Shown here one piece after another: positions 10,832 to 21,861 of a DNA stretch of 64,000 nt. Where the stretch lies: the NCBI GenBank assembly GCA_934047225.1, contig OW203987.1, forward strand, positions 275,501 to 339,500. Direction: 5' to 3'. The first letter of the stretch is position 1, and each line of letters begins with the position of its first letter. The DNA is from Ypsolopha sequella. Taxonomy: Eukaryota; Arthropoda; Insecta; Lepidoptera; Ypsolophidae. Both the position numbers and the translations under genes were made by a program. The notes beneath the pieces are model-generated. The model was not told the DNA's origin, did no database searches, and was given only the letters and a program-made list of their open reading frames with translations.

Positions 10832-11859
10832 TCAGTGTTGTCTATTTAGTCCAGGGCCGTAATGAGCACCAAGCGACCAGATGTAAGACGACTCCCAGGT
10901 CCTTAGCTGAATATCAGTCAGTGGTGGGTGAAATGATTTTATAATGCGGACGGTGAAGCAGTCGTCGAATGGTTTGTTGTGTAGGCGGGTATGAGTTGGG
11001 ATGGGTAGTGTATTATTATGTGTTTTTGTTGTGAATCTGTGTTGGTTGATACGGATATGAAGCGGAGTTCTCGTTTCACCTACATAGAATGCCGGGCAGA
11101 GTCGACATTCCAGTAGGTAAATACAGTTTTTTGTTATGCATGATGTGTTTGTCTGAGCTTTGTAAGGGTGTGTTGTGTGGTGTGTATTAATGTGTGTAGA
11201 TGTGTTGATGAGTGCACAGGTTTTGCACCGTGGCCGTCGGCATGGAGCTGTGGCTGGGGATGTGTTGAGCGGAATGTTTGTGTCTTTTGAATTTGTTTTT
11301 GTGAGAATGGTTTTAAGGTTTTTGTTTTGACGATAACAGATCGGTGGGTTAGTGGGGAGTAGTGATTTTGTTTCATCGTTTTGTTTTAGTATGGGCATGA
11401 AGTCATTTATGAGTTTTTTGAGTTTAAAACTTCCTTCAAAGTATGTTGTTATGAGTCGGAGATGGTTGGGTGGTTGAGTGTGTCTGTTTTGTGTGTTATG
11501 AAATCTAGGGCGGTCGTAAAGATGTTTCTGAATGAATTGGTCTGGGTAGTTACGGTTACGTAGGCTTTTGTGAATAATTTTGTGGTAGTTGTCAAGTGTG
11601 GTTTCGTTGCTACATATCCGACGGCCACGGAGTGACATTGAATATGGAATGGACTTTTTGATGTGTTTGGGGTGGCAGCTATTGAAATGCAAGTACTGCA
11701 ATTTGTTTGATGGTTTGAAATGAACGGATGTGTTGATTAGATTGTTATGATCTATTGTGATGTCGACATCTAGAAAGGTGATTTTTTCTGATGAAATGTT
11801 GTGGGTGAACTGAAGTGTGGAGTGATCATTCAAACGCTTGAGGAAGTCATTAAGGGAGT
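10832..11859 (-). pseudogene. PLE copy 1, C-terminal RT part and GIY-YIG endonuclease
   Basis: The frame encodes the end of the RT (LNDFLKRL, then FLDVDI), a basic linker with CRRPRCKTC, and a GIY-YIG nuclease with YLLECRLCPAFYVGET and RINQHR. It is in a different frame from the upstream RT because of a 73-bp insertion at 11860-11932. An ATG inside the inserted sequence opens it as an apparently separate ORF up to 11902, which is an artefact. Element nuclease function is known for PLEs; this copy cannot make a joined RT-nuclease protein. Confidence 0.8.
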
Positions 11860-11932
11860 ATTTGACGTGTAAAAAGTGTATATATCTATACCTGCTTTGC
11901 AAAATAAACTATTTGAATTTGAATTTGAATTT
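11860..11932 (+). mobile_element. LINE 3'-tail insertion inside PLE reverse transcriptase
   Basis: 73 bp that starts ATTTGACGTGTAAAAAGTG and ends in AATAAACTATTTGAATTTGAATTTGAATTT. The same tail ends the LINE at 17771-18811 and the fragment at 47770-47860. GAGT occurs on both sides (11856-11859 and 11933-11936), consistent with a 4-bp target duplication. The 77-bp net change shifts the frame of the PLE ORF. The identical insertion is present in copy 2 at the same place. Confidence 0.8.
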
Positions 11933-13650
11933 GAGTCGTTGCTGTGTGGCCAGATCATGAAGATGTCATCGATGAATCTCCGCCACACCAGGGGTTTCAG
12001 AGGCTCACTGTTTAAAAAAGACGTTTCGATTGAACCCATGAAGATGTTTGCAAAGCTTGGGGCCATCCGAGTTCCCATAGCAGTACCTTTTATTTGATGG
12101 TAGTATGAATTTTCGAATGAAAAGAAGTTATTTTTGAGAATGATTTCCGAAAGAGTAACAACGAAGTCTGTAGATGGTTGATGGGGTGATGGGCGTGTGT
12201 TTAGGTAAGTTTGAAGTGAATTCAGGCCAGCATCATGGGGAATATTTGTATAGAGTGAAACTACATCTATTGTAACTAATATTAATTTTGTATTGGTTGG
12301 TAACTGTACGGAATGGATGATTTCAAGAAAATGGTTTGTATCTTTTATATGTGATGGGAGGTCTTTTACAATTGGTTGAAGGTGAAAATCAACGAAAGCT
12401 GAAATTATTTCGGTCGGTGAATCGTAAGATGCTACTATAGGTCTGCCGGGATTGTTAGGTTTGTGTATTTTTGGAAGCATGTAGAAGTTTGGGGTTCTCG
12501 GATGGCTTGGGATCATTAGATCTATATCAATTTGTGATAAACCCTCAGCTGTTCCTCTTAATTGGAGGAGATCACGGACTATTTTCACGACCTGGTCACA
12601 TGGGTCACTTGGTGTAATGGAGTAGAAGGTGGAGTCGGTTAACTGTCGGAGTCCTTCGGCTATATAGTCACTTTTGTTTAAAATGACGGTTGCAGATCCT
12701 TTGTCCGCAGGGCAAATGATTATATCATTGTTGTTTTTTAGTTTATTCAGGGATTGTCTCTCTTTGTATGTAAGATTTTGTGTTTTATTTTGTAAGGTTT
12801 GGATGAATCGGTCATCAGATAATTTTGCTAGGATACTTGACATGAATATTTCTATGGGGTGATTTGGTGGTAAGGCTGGCGGTTCATTCGGTGACGGAGG
12901 CTTGAATTTTTGTAATGCTTCGTGTGTATTATTGCTATTTTGGTTTGGATGATTTTGCCAGTAGTGTTTCCATTTAATTTTGCGGCCAAATTGCACGAAG
13001 TCATTCATCAGTTTGATACGATCGAGAGTTTTAGTTGGACAAAAAGACAATCCTTTGTTTAGTACTGATCTGTCGTCAGGGGTTAAATTAATTGAGGAGA
13101 GGTTAACTATTGTGTCTGTGTCTTTTTGTTGATAGTTTATTTTTGGAGGGGGAGGGATCGAAAAAGGGTTCGTCAGGTCTGTCGGGGTTAGGTTAAGGTC
13201 TGAACTTGTATTCAGATTCTGGTATGTAATAGGTAGATTAACATTATTTCGTCTGTAATATACTTTCAGATTTTGTAATTTTTTGTGTAATCTGGGGTAT
13301 TCATTTGACAGATCCGTTTTGGCCTTGAAAATGACTGCTTGTATTTGGAGAAAAAGGTGGGGGTAGGCGATCAGGCTAACTTTCACAAGCGCATCTAGCT
13401 TATTTTTTAAGTCAGTGCATATACAAAAATATTGGTTGTATAATGTGTACGTAGAGTTTAGAGCGTTCACATAATTTGTTATGATCATGTTGTTTCTCAT
13501 AATGGGTGGTATTGCATGTAGTGCAACTTTTGGGATTAGCCCTTTGGGTGCAGCTCCAATTTCGAGACATTTGCCTAAAAAATAAAGATGTGTATAATAT
13601 TGAAGTAGTTTACTTGACGTGTTTTTTATTTTGTTGAGAATTTCTTTCAT
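11933..13650 (-). pseudogene. PLE copy 1 reverse transcriptase, N-terminal and central part
   Basis: The frame starts at 13650 and holds the Penelope RT blocks in order: ADKGSATVILNKSDY, LPKIHKP..GRPIVAS, VSLYTNIPH, KGTAMGTRMAPSFAN and RRFIDDIFMIW. Synthesis of cDNA from the element RNA is the family function. The frame is broken after the RFIDDI block by the LINE-tail insertion. Upstream sequence to about 14107 keeps some coding character in a different frame (FNSVTELQLKVKPHP) and ends at TAG, so the true 5' coding start is not clear. Confidence 0.85.
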
Positions 13651-14248
13651 GGAGGTAAGGTTTCTCTTTCCTTAAAACCTTCTTTAATGATTTTGTGTAG
13701 AACCTTTTTAGTTTTCTTGTTGTTATCTATGGGTGTGGTTTTACTTTGAGCTGAAGTTCTGTCACAGAATTAAATGTTTGATATAACCAACAAAAATAAG
13801 TTTTCACGCTAATAACTTGTAAAAAACACAAATTATGGAGTCGTTCCGAGTATTCGAAGAAAAGGAGAAGAGAGTTTTCTACTAAAGCAGAAAAGTGACT
13901 ATCTAAAACAAAGTGAATAAACTTCTGATGCCGCTGCTGTTCCAGTGTCGTGTCTTCAAGATACCGTTGTTTCTCAATCCTTACAGGCTTCAGTGAAGAT
14001 TGGTTCCAGGATATTGCGAGCAATGAGGTTGTATTTGAGGGTGGGCTCTCTTTACAACAGGAATCACTTTCAGAAGACTCGCTCTTCGAAGAAAATATTG
14101 TATGCAAGAAACGTTATTCTCAGTTTTACTATCTTCGCTGGTGGATGTGTTGGGTCTTGAACTTGGAGTAATATTGGAAGCACAAATTCGTTATTCACAA
14201 ATTATGAGTAAATCATAGATGTATCTCATAAGATCGCTAATGATGCGA
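13651..14248 (-). other. 5' part of PLE copy 1
   Basis: This stretch separates the RT ORF of copy 1 from the 3' end of copy 2. The minus frame 14107-13727 is open but its product is not clearly a known domain; it may be the 5' leader or a broken N-terminal segment. Copy 2 lacks it because of 5' truncation, so there is no second copy to compare. Confidence 0.45.
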
Positions 14249-16658
14249 ATAAAATGAAAAATATATATATTGCCTTTATCAGCTTGTTTTTTCGTTTTTT
14301 ATATATAATTATATAGGTAAATACACATAAAAGAAACACAACTATTGCAGAATAACATAATATAGTCCAAGATATATTTCGGGCCCCACTGGGCCCGGCA
14401 TCAGTTGGAGTAATAATGACAGGATGACAGATGATATTTACAAGATGACAATGAGAATAATACAATAAAAAAATAAAAAAAAAATTAAAAAGGAAAAACT
14501 ACTTCCCTAAAAACTAAACTTTTTGATTTATGTGAGGATGTGTTTGTGGTTGGGATAGAAACAGAGGGTGTTTGTGTGCGTGTAGGAGGATTTGTGTGGT
14601 GGGTTGAAATGAAAGAGAATGTTGAATTGTGTGTATCTTTTTTTAAGTATAGTCTAGAATGATTGATTTTTTGAGTCAGGGTTTTGTAATGTTTTTATAT
14701 AGGTTTCGTTTGTCTGTAAGTCAGTGTTGTCTATTTAGTCCAGGGCCGTAATGAGCACCAAGCGACCAGATGTAAGACGACTCCCAGGTCCTTAGCTGAA
14801 TATCAGTCAGTGGTGGGTGAAATGATTTTATAATGCGGACGGTGAAGCAGTCGTCGAATGGTTTGTTGTGTAGGCGGGTATGAGTTGGGATGGGTAGTGT
14901 ATTATTATGTGTTTTTGTTGTGAATCTGTGTTGGTTGATACGGATATGAAGCGGAGTTCTCGTTTCACCTACATAGAATGCCGGGCAGAGTCGACATTCC
15001 AGTAGGTAAATACAGTTTTTTGTTATGCATGATGTGTTTGTCTGAGCTTTGTAAGGGTGTGTTGTGTGGTGTGTATTAATGTGTGTAGATGTGTTGATGA
15101 GTGCACAGGTTTTGCACCGTGGCCGTCGGCATGGAGCTGTGGCTGGGGATGTGTTGAGCGGAATGTTTGTGTCTTTTGAATTTGTTTTTGTGAGAATGGT
15201 TTTAAGGTTTTTGTTTTGACGATAACAGATCGGTGGGTTAGTGGGGAGTAGTGATTTTGTTTCATCGTTTTGTTTTAGTATGGGCATGAAGTCATTTATG
15301 AGTTTTTTGAGTTTAAAACTTCCTTCAAAGTATGTTGTTATGAGTCGGAGATGGTTGGGTGGTTGAGTGTGTCTGTTTTGTGTGTTATGAAATCTAGGGC
15401 GGTCGTAAAGATGTTTCTGAATGAATTGGTCTGGGTAGTTACGGTTACGTAGGCTTTTGTGAATAATTTTGTGGTAGTTGTCAAGTGTGGTTTCGTTGCT
15501 ACATATCCGACGGCCACGGAGTGACATTGAATATGGAATGGACTTTTTGATGTGTTTGGGGTGGCAGCTATTGAAATGCAAGTACTGCAATTTGTTTGAT
15601 GGTTTGAAATGAACGGATGTGTTGATTAGATTGTTATGATCTATTGTGATGTCGACATCTAGAAAGGTGATTTTTTCTGATGAAATGTTGTGGGTGAACT
15701 GAAGTGTGGAGTGATCATTCAAACGCTTGAGGAAGTCATTAAGGGAGTATTTGACGTGTAAAAAGTGTATATATCTATACCTGCTTTGCAAAATAAACTA
15801 TTTGAATTTGAATTTGAATTTGAGTCGTTGCTGTGTGGCCAGATCATGAAGATGTCATCGATGAATCTCCGCCACACCAGGGGTTTCAGAGGCTCACTGT
15901 TTAAAAAAGACGTTTCGATTGAACCCATGAAGATGTTTGCAAAGCTTGGGGCCATCCGAGTTCCCATAGCAGTACCTTTTATTTGATGGTAGTATGAATT
16001 TTCGAATGAAAAGAAGTTATTTTTGAGAATGATTTCCGAAAGAGTAACAACGAAGTCTGTAGATGGTTGATGGGGTGATGGGCGTGTGTTTAGGTAAGTT
16101 TGAAGTGAATTCAGGCCAGCATCATGGGGAATATTTGTATAGAGTGAAACTACATCTATTGTAACTAATATTAATTTTGTATTGGTTGGTAACTGTACGG
16201 AATGGATGATTTCAAGAAAATGGTTTGTATCTTTTATATGTGATGGGAGGTCTTTTACAATTGGTTGAAGGTGAAAATCAACGAAAGCTGAAATTATTTC
16301 GGTCGGTGAATCGTAAGATGCTACTATAGGTCTGCCGGGATTGTTAGGTTTGTGTATTTTTGGAAGCATGTAGAAGTTTGGGGTTCTCGGATGGCTTGGG
16401 ATCATTAGATCTATATCAATTTGTGATAAACCCTCAGCTGTTCCTCTTAATTGGAGGAGATCACGGACTATTTTCACGACCTGGTCACATGGGTCACTTG
16501 GTGTAATGGAGTAGAAGGTGGAGTCGGTTAACTGTCGGAGTCCTTCGGCTATATAGTCACTTTTGTTTAAAATGACGGTTGCAGATCCTTTGTCCGCAGG
16601 GCAAATGATTATATCATTGTTGTTTTTTAGTTTATTCAGGGATTGTCTCTCTTTGTAT
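14249..16658 (-). mobile_element. PLE copy 2, 5'-truncated
   Basis: The sequence matches copy 1 (10361-12768) almost base for base, including the LINE-tail insertion at its RT break. It holds the GIY-YIG frame (14721-15748) and the RT frame to about 16650, both disrupted in the same way. Truncation occurs right after CTCTCTTTGTAT; a 12-bp filler and the inverted fragment follow. Since the shared insertion is old news to both copies, one copy derives from the other or both from one template. Confidence 0.85.
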
Positions 16659-16670
16659 TAGATATATTAT

Positions 16671-17101
16671 ACTTACAGACAAACGAAACCTATATAAAAA
16701 CATTACAAAACCCTGACTCAAAAAATCAATCATTCTAGACTATACTTAAAAAAAGATACACACAATTCAACATTCTCTTTCATTTCAACCCACCACACAA
16801 ATCCTCCTACACGCACACAAACACCCTCTGTTTCTATCCCAACCACAAACACATCCTCACATAAATCAAAAAGTTTAGTTTTTAGGGAAGTAGTTTTTCC
16901 TTTTTAATTTTTTTTTATTTTTTTATTGTATTATTCTCATTGTCATCTTGTAAATATCATCTGTCATCCTGTCATTATTACTCCAACTGATGCCGGGCCC
17001 AGTGGGGCCCGAAATATATCTTGGACTATATTATGTTATTCTGCAATAGTTGTGTTTCTTTTATGTGTATTTACCTATATAATTATATATAAAAAACGAA
17101 A
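16671..17101 (+). mobile_element. Inverted PLE 3'-terminal fragment
   Basis: This piece is the reverse complement of the 3' non-coding part of the flanking copies, from ACTTACAGACAAACG to AAAAAACGAAA. It carries the hammerhead-like motif (16987-17014) in plus orientation with CTGATGC, matching copy 2 rather than copy 1. Inverted terminal pieces at the 5' side are a known PLE insertion structure. Confidence 0.85.
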
Positions 17102-17109
17102 CTATATGC
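17102..17109. repeat. Target-site duplication, right of the PLE composite
   Basis: CTATATGC, matching 10353-10360. It directly follows the end of the inverted terminal piece (AAAAAACGAAA). Confidence 0.6.
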
Positions 17110-17114
17110 ATAAA

Positions 17115-17520
17115 CATATTTGAATGATACTATGGTAGCTTCAAAATAATTGGGTTTTCCATAAGCGTGATATCAGTTTATTTTAGGAATTTACGGCTGG
17201 TATCACGACTACGGAAAAGCCAATTGTTTTATAACTATTGTAATATCATTAAAACTATGTTTACGCATCCAGCAGACTTTTAACCATAAGTTTTCTCAGC
17301 TAAAAATTGTATTTTTACTAATTGTAATTGTATTTCTCATCAAAAGGTGCAAGATGGCGAGATATTCAAAAAGCGCCGAATTTTTAAAATGGTTTCAGGT
17401 AAAAACTTTTTTCCATGAAACGGTAACTGTTTATACTCGTAGCAAATTATATAAACTCAGTCATCTTTTCATGAACGATGCCTGTTTTTCTCTCTTTTTT
17501 ATTTTCAGTAAAGATAAAAT
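17115..17520. other. Intron sequence without recognised feature
   Basis: AT-rich, part of protease intron 2. Small ORFs only; nothing recognised. Confidence 0.5.
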
Positions 17521-17770
17521 TATCCATCCATCCATCAGCCCGTATTCGTCCACTGCTGGACATAGGCCTCCCCAATATTACGCCACTTTTGGCGGTCCTC
17601 AGTCATCCTCATCCAGCCGCCACCCGCAACGTCCTTAAGATCGTCAGTCCAGCGGGCACGAGAGCGGCCTACGCTACGCTTTGCTGTACGTGGTCTCCAT
17701 TCCAATACCTTACGGCCCCAACGGTTATCACGTCAGTGACAAATATGGCCAGTCCACTGACACTTCAACT
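17521..17770 (-). pseudogene. RTE-like LINE reverse transcriptase, C-terminal end
   Basis: On the minus strand the translation gives RWGRKVLEWRPRT, then RWTDDLKDVAG, then GEAYVQQW, the C-terminal signature of lepidopteran RTE-type endonuclease-RT proteins. A TGA interrupts it near 17740. It continues the fragment at 18812-19560, from which it is separated by an inserted LINE. Other copies of this C-terminus lie at 45100-45165 (+), 54895-55035 (-) and 62105-62260 (-). Confidence 0.75.
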
Positions 17771-18811
17771 TACTTCAACTTACAACTTTCATTAAGACAA
17801 AAGTTCAAAGAAATTAATATATTAACGGTTCCTTGTGAATATATTTACCAAGTCCTTAGATATGTCAGAAAAAATGTTGAGTCTTTCCCAAGGCTTGGTA
17901 AGCAACATTGTAAGGAGACCAGAAATAAGCATAAACTGGCTTTTCCAAAAATCAGACTCGCTAAGGTGAGTACCTCTTTTGTAGGACATGGTATAAGATT
18001 TTACAATAAACTTCCAAAGGAGGTCCTTACTTTGTCAGAGAATAAGTTTAAACTGTATATTAAGCAGGGCCTATTGAAAAAGGCATATTATAAAATAAAT
18101 GAATATTTGGATGATGGTGAAGCATGGTGTTACAGTGATAATGATACTCGTAGTAAGTTATAATTTAATTAAATAGTATAATTTCTTAACTTATGATTCC
18201 TCTAAGGTGTAAACATTAATTGATTATAGACTGTAAAAGGAAAAGGACTATATGAGACAGGTAGACAAAGATATATATGTTTTTCTTTTTTTCATTAACC
18301 TGAATTCCTACTGTCTTGTATTTTCTTATCCCTTGGTTAAAGTAGATATAAGTCATATATTGTATAGTATAAGTTTTATGTTGAAAAAAAGACATGATCT
18401 TGCTAAGTTTCTTGCCCTTCTTCTTAGCAAGACTAATCGAATGGGCGGAGGTAGGCATGTATTTATATATGTAACCTATTAGTATGTAGTATATAGGATG
18501 GGATTTGGTCGGCCGCCTGGATTCGTGCTGGGGGCTCGGTTGGTGATCACTGAACCTTGTTCCTGGTCCCTGGCCGGGTCTCCGGTATGGGTTCGGGCGG
18601 CTGATTGGATTTTACCTTGTATAATATATATTTTACCTATCATTTTAATCGTAAATATATTGCTACATAAATTAAATAAACCTTTAATTTAGTTCATGTA
18701 CATTTATTATTCTATTACATATATTTTCTTTATTAGATTAAATTTGACGTGTAAAAAGTGTATATATCTATACCTGCTTTGCAAAATAAACTATTTGAAT
18801 TTGAATTTGAA
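17771..18811 (+). mobile_element. 5'-truncated LINE (CR1/Jockey group) inserted in the RTE relic
   Basis: The plus frame to 18163 ends with FPKIRLAKVSTSFVGHGIRF, YNKLP and LKKAYYKINEYLDD, which is the C-terminal block downstream of the RT in Jockey/CR1-type LINEs. A 3' UTR follows and ends with AATAAACTATTTGAATTTGAATTTGAA at 18811. The ORF is open to its stop. A second, shorter copy is at 21322-21760. Tail-only copies lie at 11860-11932 and 47770-47860. Confidence 0.7.
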
Positions 18812-19560
18812 CTGATTCGGCAGGCTATGTCGGTCACCTTCGATCTCTGACGGATATCTTCGTTTCGGATTTTATCCATCAAAGATATCCGAAGCATAGC
18901 CCGCTTCATAGCTCGTTGAGCGACCTTAAATTGGCGGATCAAGCCTTTGGTAAGAGACCAGCGCCGTACGTCATCACTGGAAGGACGCACTGGTTATATA
19001 CTTTAGCATTTAAGCACTGGTGCTTTGGTATTGGGGACGTAAATATGTGACGCAACTTCCAGAATGCTGCCTACCCCAAGCATATTCTTCTGTCAGCCTC
19101 GGAGTCGAAGTTGTTTTTACACAGCTGAATAGCTTGACCCGGGTAAACATATTTTTGAAAAACTTCGACGCTGACATTGTCAACGGTTACTGGCCTTTGG
19201 ATTACATGACAGTTGAACATGACCTTAGTCTTATCCAAGTTCATCCGCAGGCCCACTCGTCTGGAAAAATCGGCTGCGCATCATTTACTCCAGTTCTTGC
19301 AGCGATTCCGCCATTATGACGATGTCATCAGCAAAGCGAAGATGTGAAATGTACTCTCCGTTCACATTTATGCCTCGACCATGCCAGTCCAGTGTTTTAA
19401 AGATGTCCTCCAGTGCGGCGGTAAACAGTTTTGGGGAAATAACATCCCCCTGTCTCACGCCGCGCTCAAGGCGTATCGGTTTTGTTGATACACCCTGTAC
19501 TTGGACGGACATAGAAGCGGAGTCATACAGACATTTCAGCATCTCCACGTAACGCCAGTC
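18812..19560 (-). pseudogene. RTE-like LINE reverse transcriptase, central part
   Basis: The minus-strand reading passes RLERGVRQGDVISPKLF and LRFADDIVIMAES (the catalytic FADD box), then LDKTKVMFN, and in the last part LTKGLIRQFKVAQRAMKRAML and MDKIRNEDIRQRSKV. These are RTE-type RT blocks in the expected order. Several frame changes occur (near 19285, 19071 and 18990), so it is dead. The C-terminus lies beyond the inserted LINE at 17521-17770. Confidence 0.8.
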
Positions 19561-19564
19561 AACT

Positions 19565-20291
19565 TGGCATTCTTTATTCTTTCATTATTGTACAGACACG
19601 GAAATATAAACATAAACAAAATTACAGTGAAAAAAGATACACATTGGCGAGCTTATCTCTAAACAGAGATTTCTGACAGCAAAACCATCACAATAGGAAA
19701 AAGTAACATAAACGAAGTAATCATACACGTGCACACAGAGAAGAAGAACATACAAAGAATTATACAAGTTTAATAACAAAATAAAAATTTATATCAATAC
19801 TTACTATAAATACAATCTATAAAATATTATAAATATACATAGTGTTTAATAACTACATAAACATAAATATATATAATATCTATCTATTCAGATTGTGAGA
19901 GGTAGTGTTCTTTAAGCTTTTTCTTAAAGGAACCGATAGTTAGACAGTCGCGAATACTATGCGGAAGAGCATTCCATAGTCCGACTGATTGGACACTGAA
20001 TGAGTTTCCATAAGCACAGGTGTTATGTGTAGGGGTTTTAAGGAGGGAGAAAGTCCTGGAACGTAAGGGTCTATCCCTGGAGATTAAAAACTCAAAACGT
20101 TCACGAAGGTAAGCGGGAGAAAGTGGATTCTTAATTATATTAAAGAGATGGGACAAAATGTGAACATTGTGGCGAAGACGGATTGGTAACCATTTTACTT
20201 CTTTACAAAAATGAGAGACGTGATCATATTTACGAAAACCAAGGATAAATAGGATTGCTAAGTTCTGAAGTCGTTCGAGTTTATCTAACAA
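19565..20291 (-). pseudogene. LINE C-terminal fragment and 3' tail (Jockey group)
   Basis: The minus frame 20291-19884 begins LDKLERLQNLAILFILGFRK and contains YDHVSHFCKEVKWLPIRLRHN and SVGLWNALPHSIRD, a typical C-terminal part of a Jockey-type LINE. A 3' UTR to about 19565 carries the AGAGATAAGCTCGCC-type tail in inverted form. The upstream coding part is split off by the 37-bp array; SIIDYGDVCLIDANEELLDK continues at 21321-21275. A related plus-strand fragment is at 47130-47335. Confidence 0.75.
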
Positions 20292-21274
20292 CTCCTCGTT
20301 AGCATCAATGAGACAGTTTATCTAACAACTCCTCGTTAGCATCAATGAGACAGTTTATCTAACAACTCCTCGTTAGCATCAATGAGACAGTTTATCTAAC
20401 AACTCCTCGTTAGCATCAATGAGACAGTTTATCTAACAACTCCTCGTTAGCATCAATGAGACAGTTTATCTAACAACTCCTCGTTAGCATCAATGAGACA
20501 GTTTATCTAACAACTCCTCGTTAGCATCAATGAGACAGTTTATCTAACAACTCCTCGTTAGCATCAATGAGACAGCTTATCTAACAACTCCTCGTTAGCA
20601 TCAATGAGACAGTTTATCTAACAACTCCTCGTTAGCATCAATGAGACAGTTTATCTAACAACTCCTCGTTAGCATCAATGAGACAGTTTATCTAACAACT
20701 CCTCGTTAGCATCAATGAGACAGTTTATCTAACAACTCCTCGTTAGCATCAATGAGACAGTTTATCTAACAACTCCTCGTTAGCATCAATGAGACAGTTT
20801 ATCTAACAACTCCTCGTTAGCATCAATGAGACAGTTTATCTAACAACTCCTCGTTAGCATCAATGAGACAGTTTATCTAACAACTCCTCGTTAGCATCAA
20901 TGAGACAGTTTATCTAACAACTCCTCGTTAGCATCAATGAGACAGTTTATCTAACAACTCCTCGTTAGCATCAATGAGACAGTTTATCTAACAACTCCTC
21001 GTTAGCATCAATGAGACAGTTTATCTAACAACTCCTCGTTAGCATCAATGAGACAGTTTATCTAACAACTCCTCGTTAGCATCAATGAGACAGTTTATCT
21101 AACAACTCCTCGTTAGCATCAATGAGACAGTTTATCTAACAACTCCTCGTTAGCATCAATGAGACAGTTTATCTAACAACTCCTCGTTAGCATCAATGAG
21201 ACAGTTTATCTAACAACTCCTCGTTAGCATCAATGAGACAGTTTATCTAACAACTCCTCGTTAGCATCAATGAG
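20278..21274 (-). repeat. 37-bp minisatellite, about 27 units, grown inside a LINE ORF
   Basis: The unit is CAACTCCTCGTTAGCATCAA followed by TGAGACAGTTTATCTAA and hardly varies. On the minus strand it encodes CLIDANEELLDKL, the LINE segment on either side of the array. Because 37 is not a multiple of three the LINE frame is lost. So the array is an expansion of one short coding piece of the dead LINE. Confidence 0.9.
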
Positions 21275-21321
21275 ACAGACATCACCATAGTCAATGATGG
21301 AAAGAAGGAGCGTCTGAGCCA

Positions 21322-21760
21322 GATCAGAAATAAACATAAACTGGCTTTTCCAAAAATCAGACTCGCCGAAGTGAGTACCTCTTTCGTAGACATGGTATAA
21401 GATTTTACAATAAACTTCCAAAAAGAGGTCTTTACTTTGTCAGAGAATAAGTTTAAACTGTATATTAAGCAGGGCCTACTGAAAAAGGCATATTATAAAA
21501 TAAATGAATATTTGGATGATGGTTAAGCATGGTGTTACAGTGATAATGATATTTGTCATGATAGTAGGTTATAATTTAATTAATTAGTATAATTTCCTAA
21601 CTTATGATTCCTCTAAAGAGTTAACATTAATTAATTACAGACTGTAAAAGGAAAAAGACTATATGAGACGGGTAGGCAAAGATATATATGTTTTAATTTT
21701 TTTCATTTACCTGAATTCCTGCTGTCTTGTATTTTCTTAAGTTAGATATAAGTCGATTAA
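21322..21760 (+). mobile_element. Second truncated copy of the CR1/Jockey-type LINE
   Basis: Matches 17921-18345 closely (AAATAAGCATAAACTGGC to the TTTACCTGAATTCCTGCTG region of the 3' UTR). It has a frame break (CGTAGACATGG lacks a base) and an early stop (GGTTAAGC). It joins the minus-strand LINE fragment at about 21321. Confidence 0.75.
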
Positions 21761-21861
21761 TACTTGCGATTGTCGGCACTTGGTGAAACATCATCATAAT
21801 CTTGCGATGATGAGTGAAAGGGTTCACAATGAAACAAGTGAATTAGTCACAGGTTGAATCT

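Larger units (their letters stand above)
10361..17101 (-). mobile_element. Penelope-like retroelement, tandem composite insertion
   Basis: Two minus-strand copies lie head to tail (10361-14248 and 14249-16658) with almost identical sequence where they overlap. Then comes a plus-strand piece (16671-17101) that is an inverted copy of the 3' terminal part. CTATATGC(ATAAA) flanks the whole block at 10353-10365 and 17102-17114, so it looks like one insertion with an 8-13-bp target duplication. The RT carries a RFIDDI catalytic box, and the C-terminal ORF has a GIY-YIG nuclease (YLLEC, YVGET, RINQHR). PLEs typically integrate as partial tandems with inverted terminal pieces. It sits in protease intron 2. 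Confidence 0.9.

Noticed and set aside
10832..13650. Two separate host genes (RT and nuclease)
   Set aside because: They are one PLE frame split by a 73-bp LINE-tail insertion; the ATG that opens the second ORF lies in the inserted DNA.
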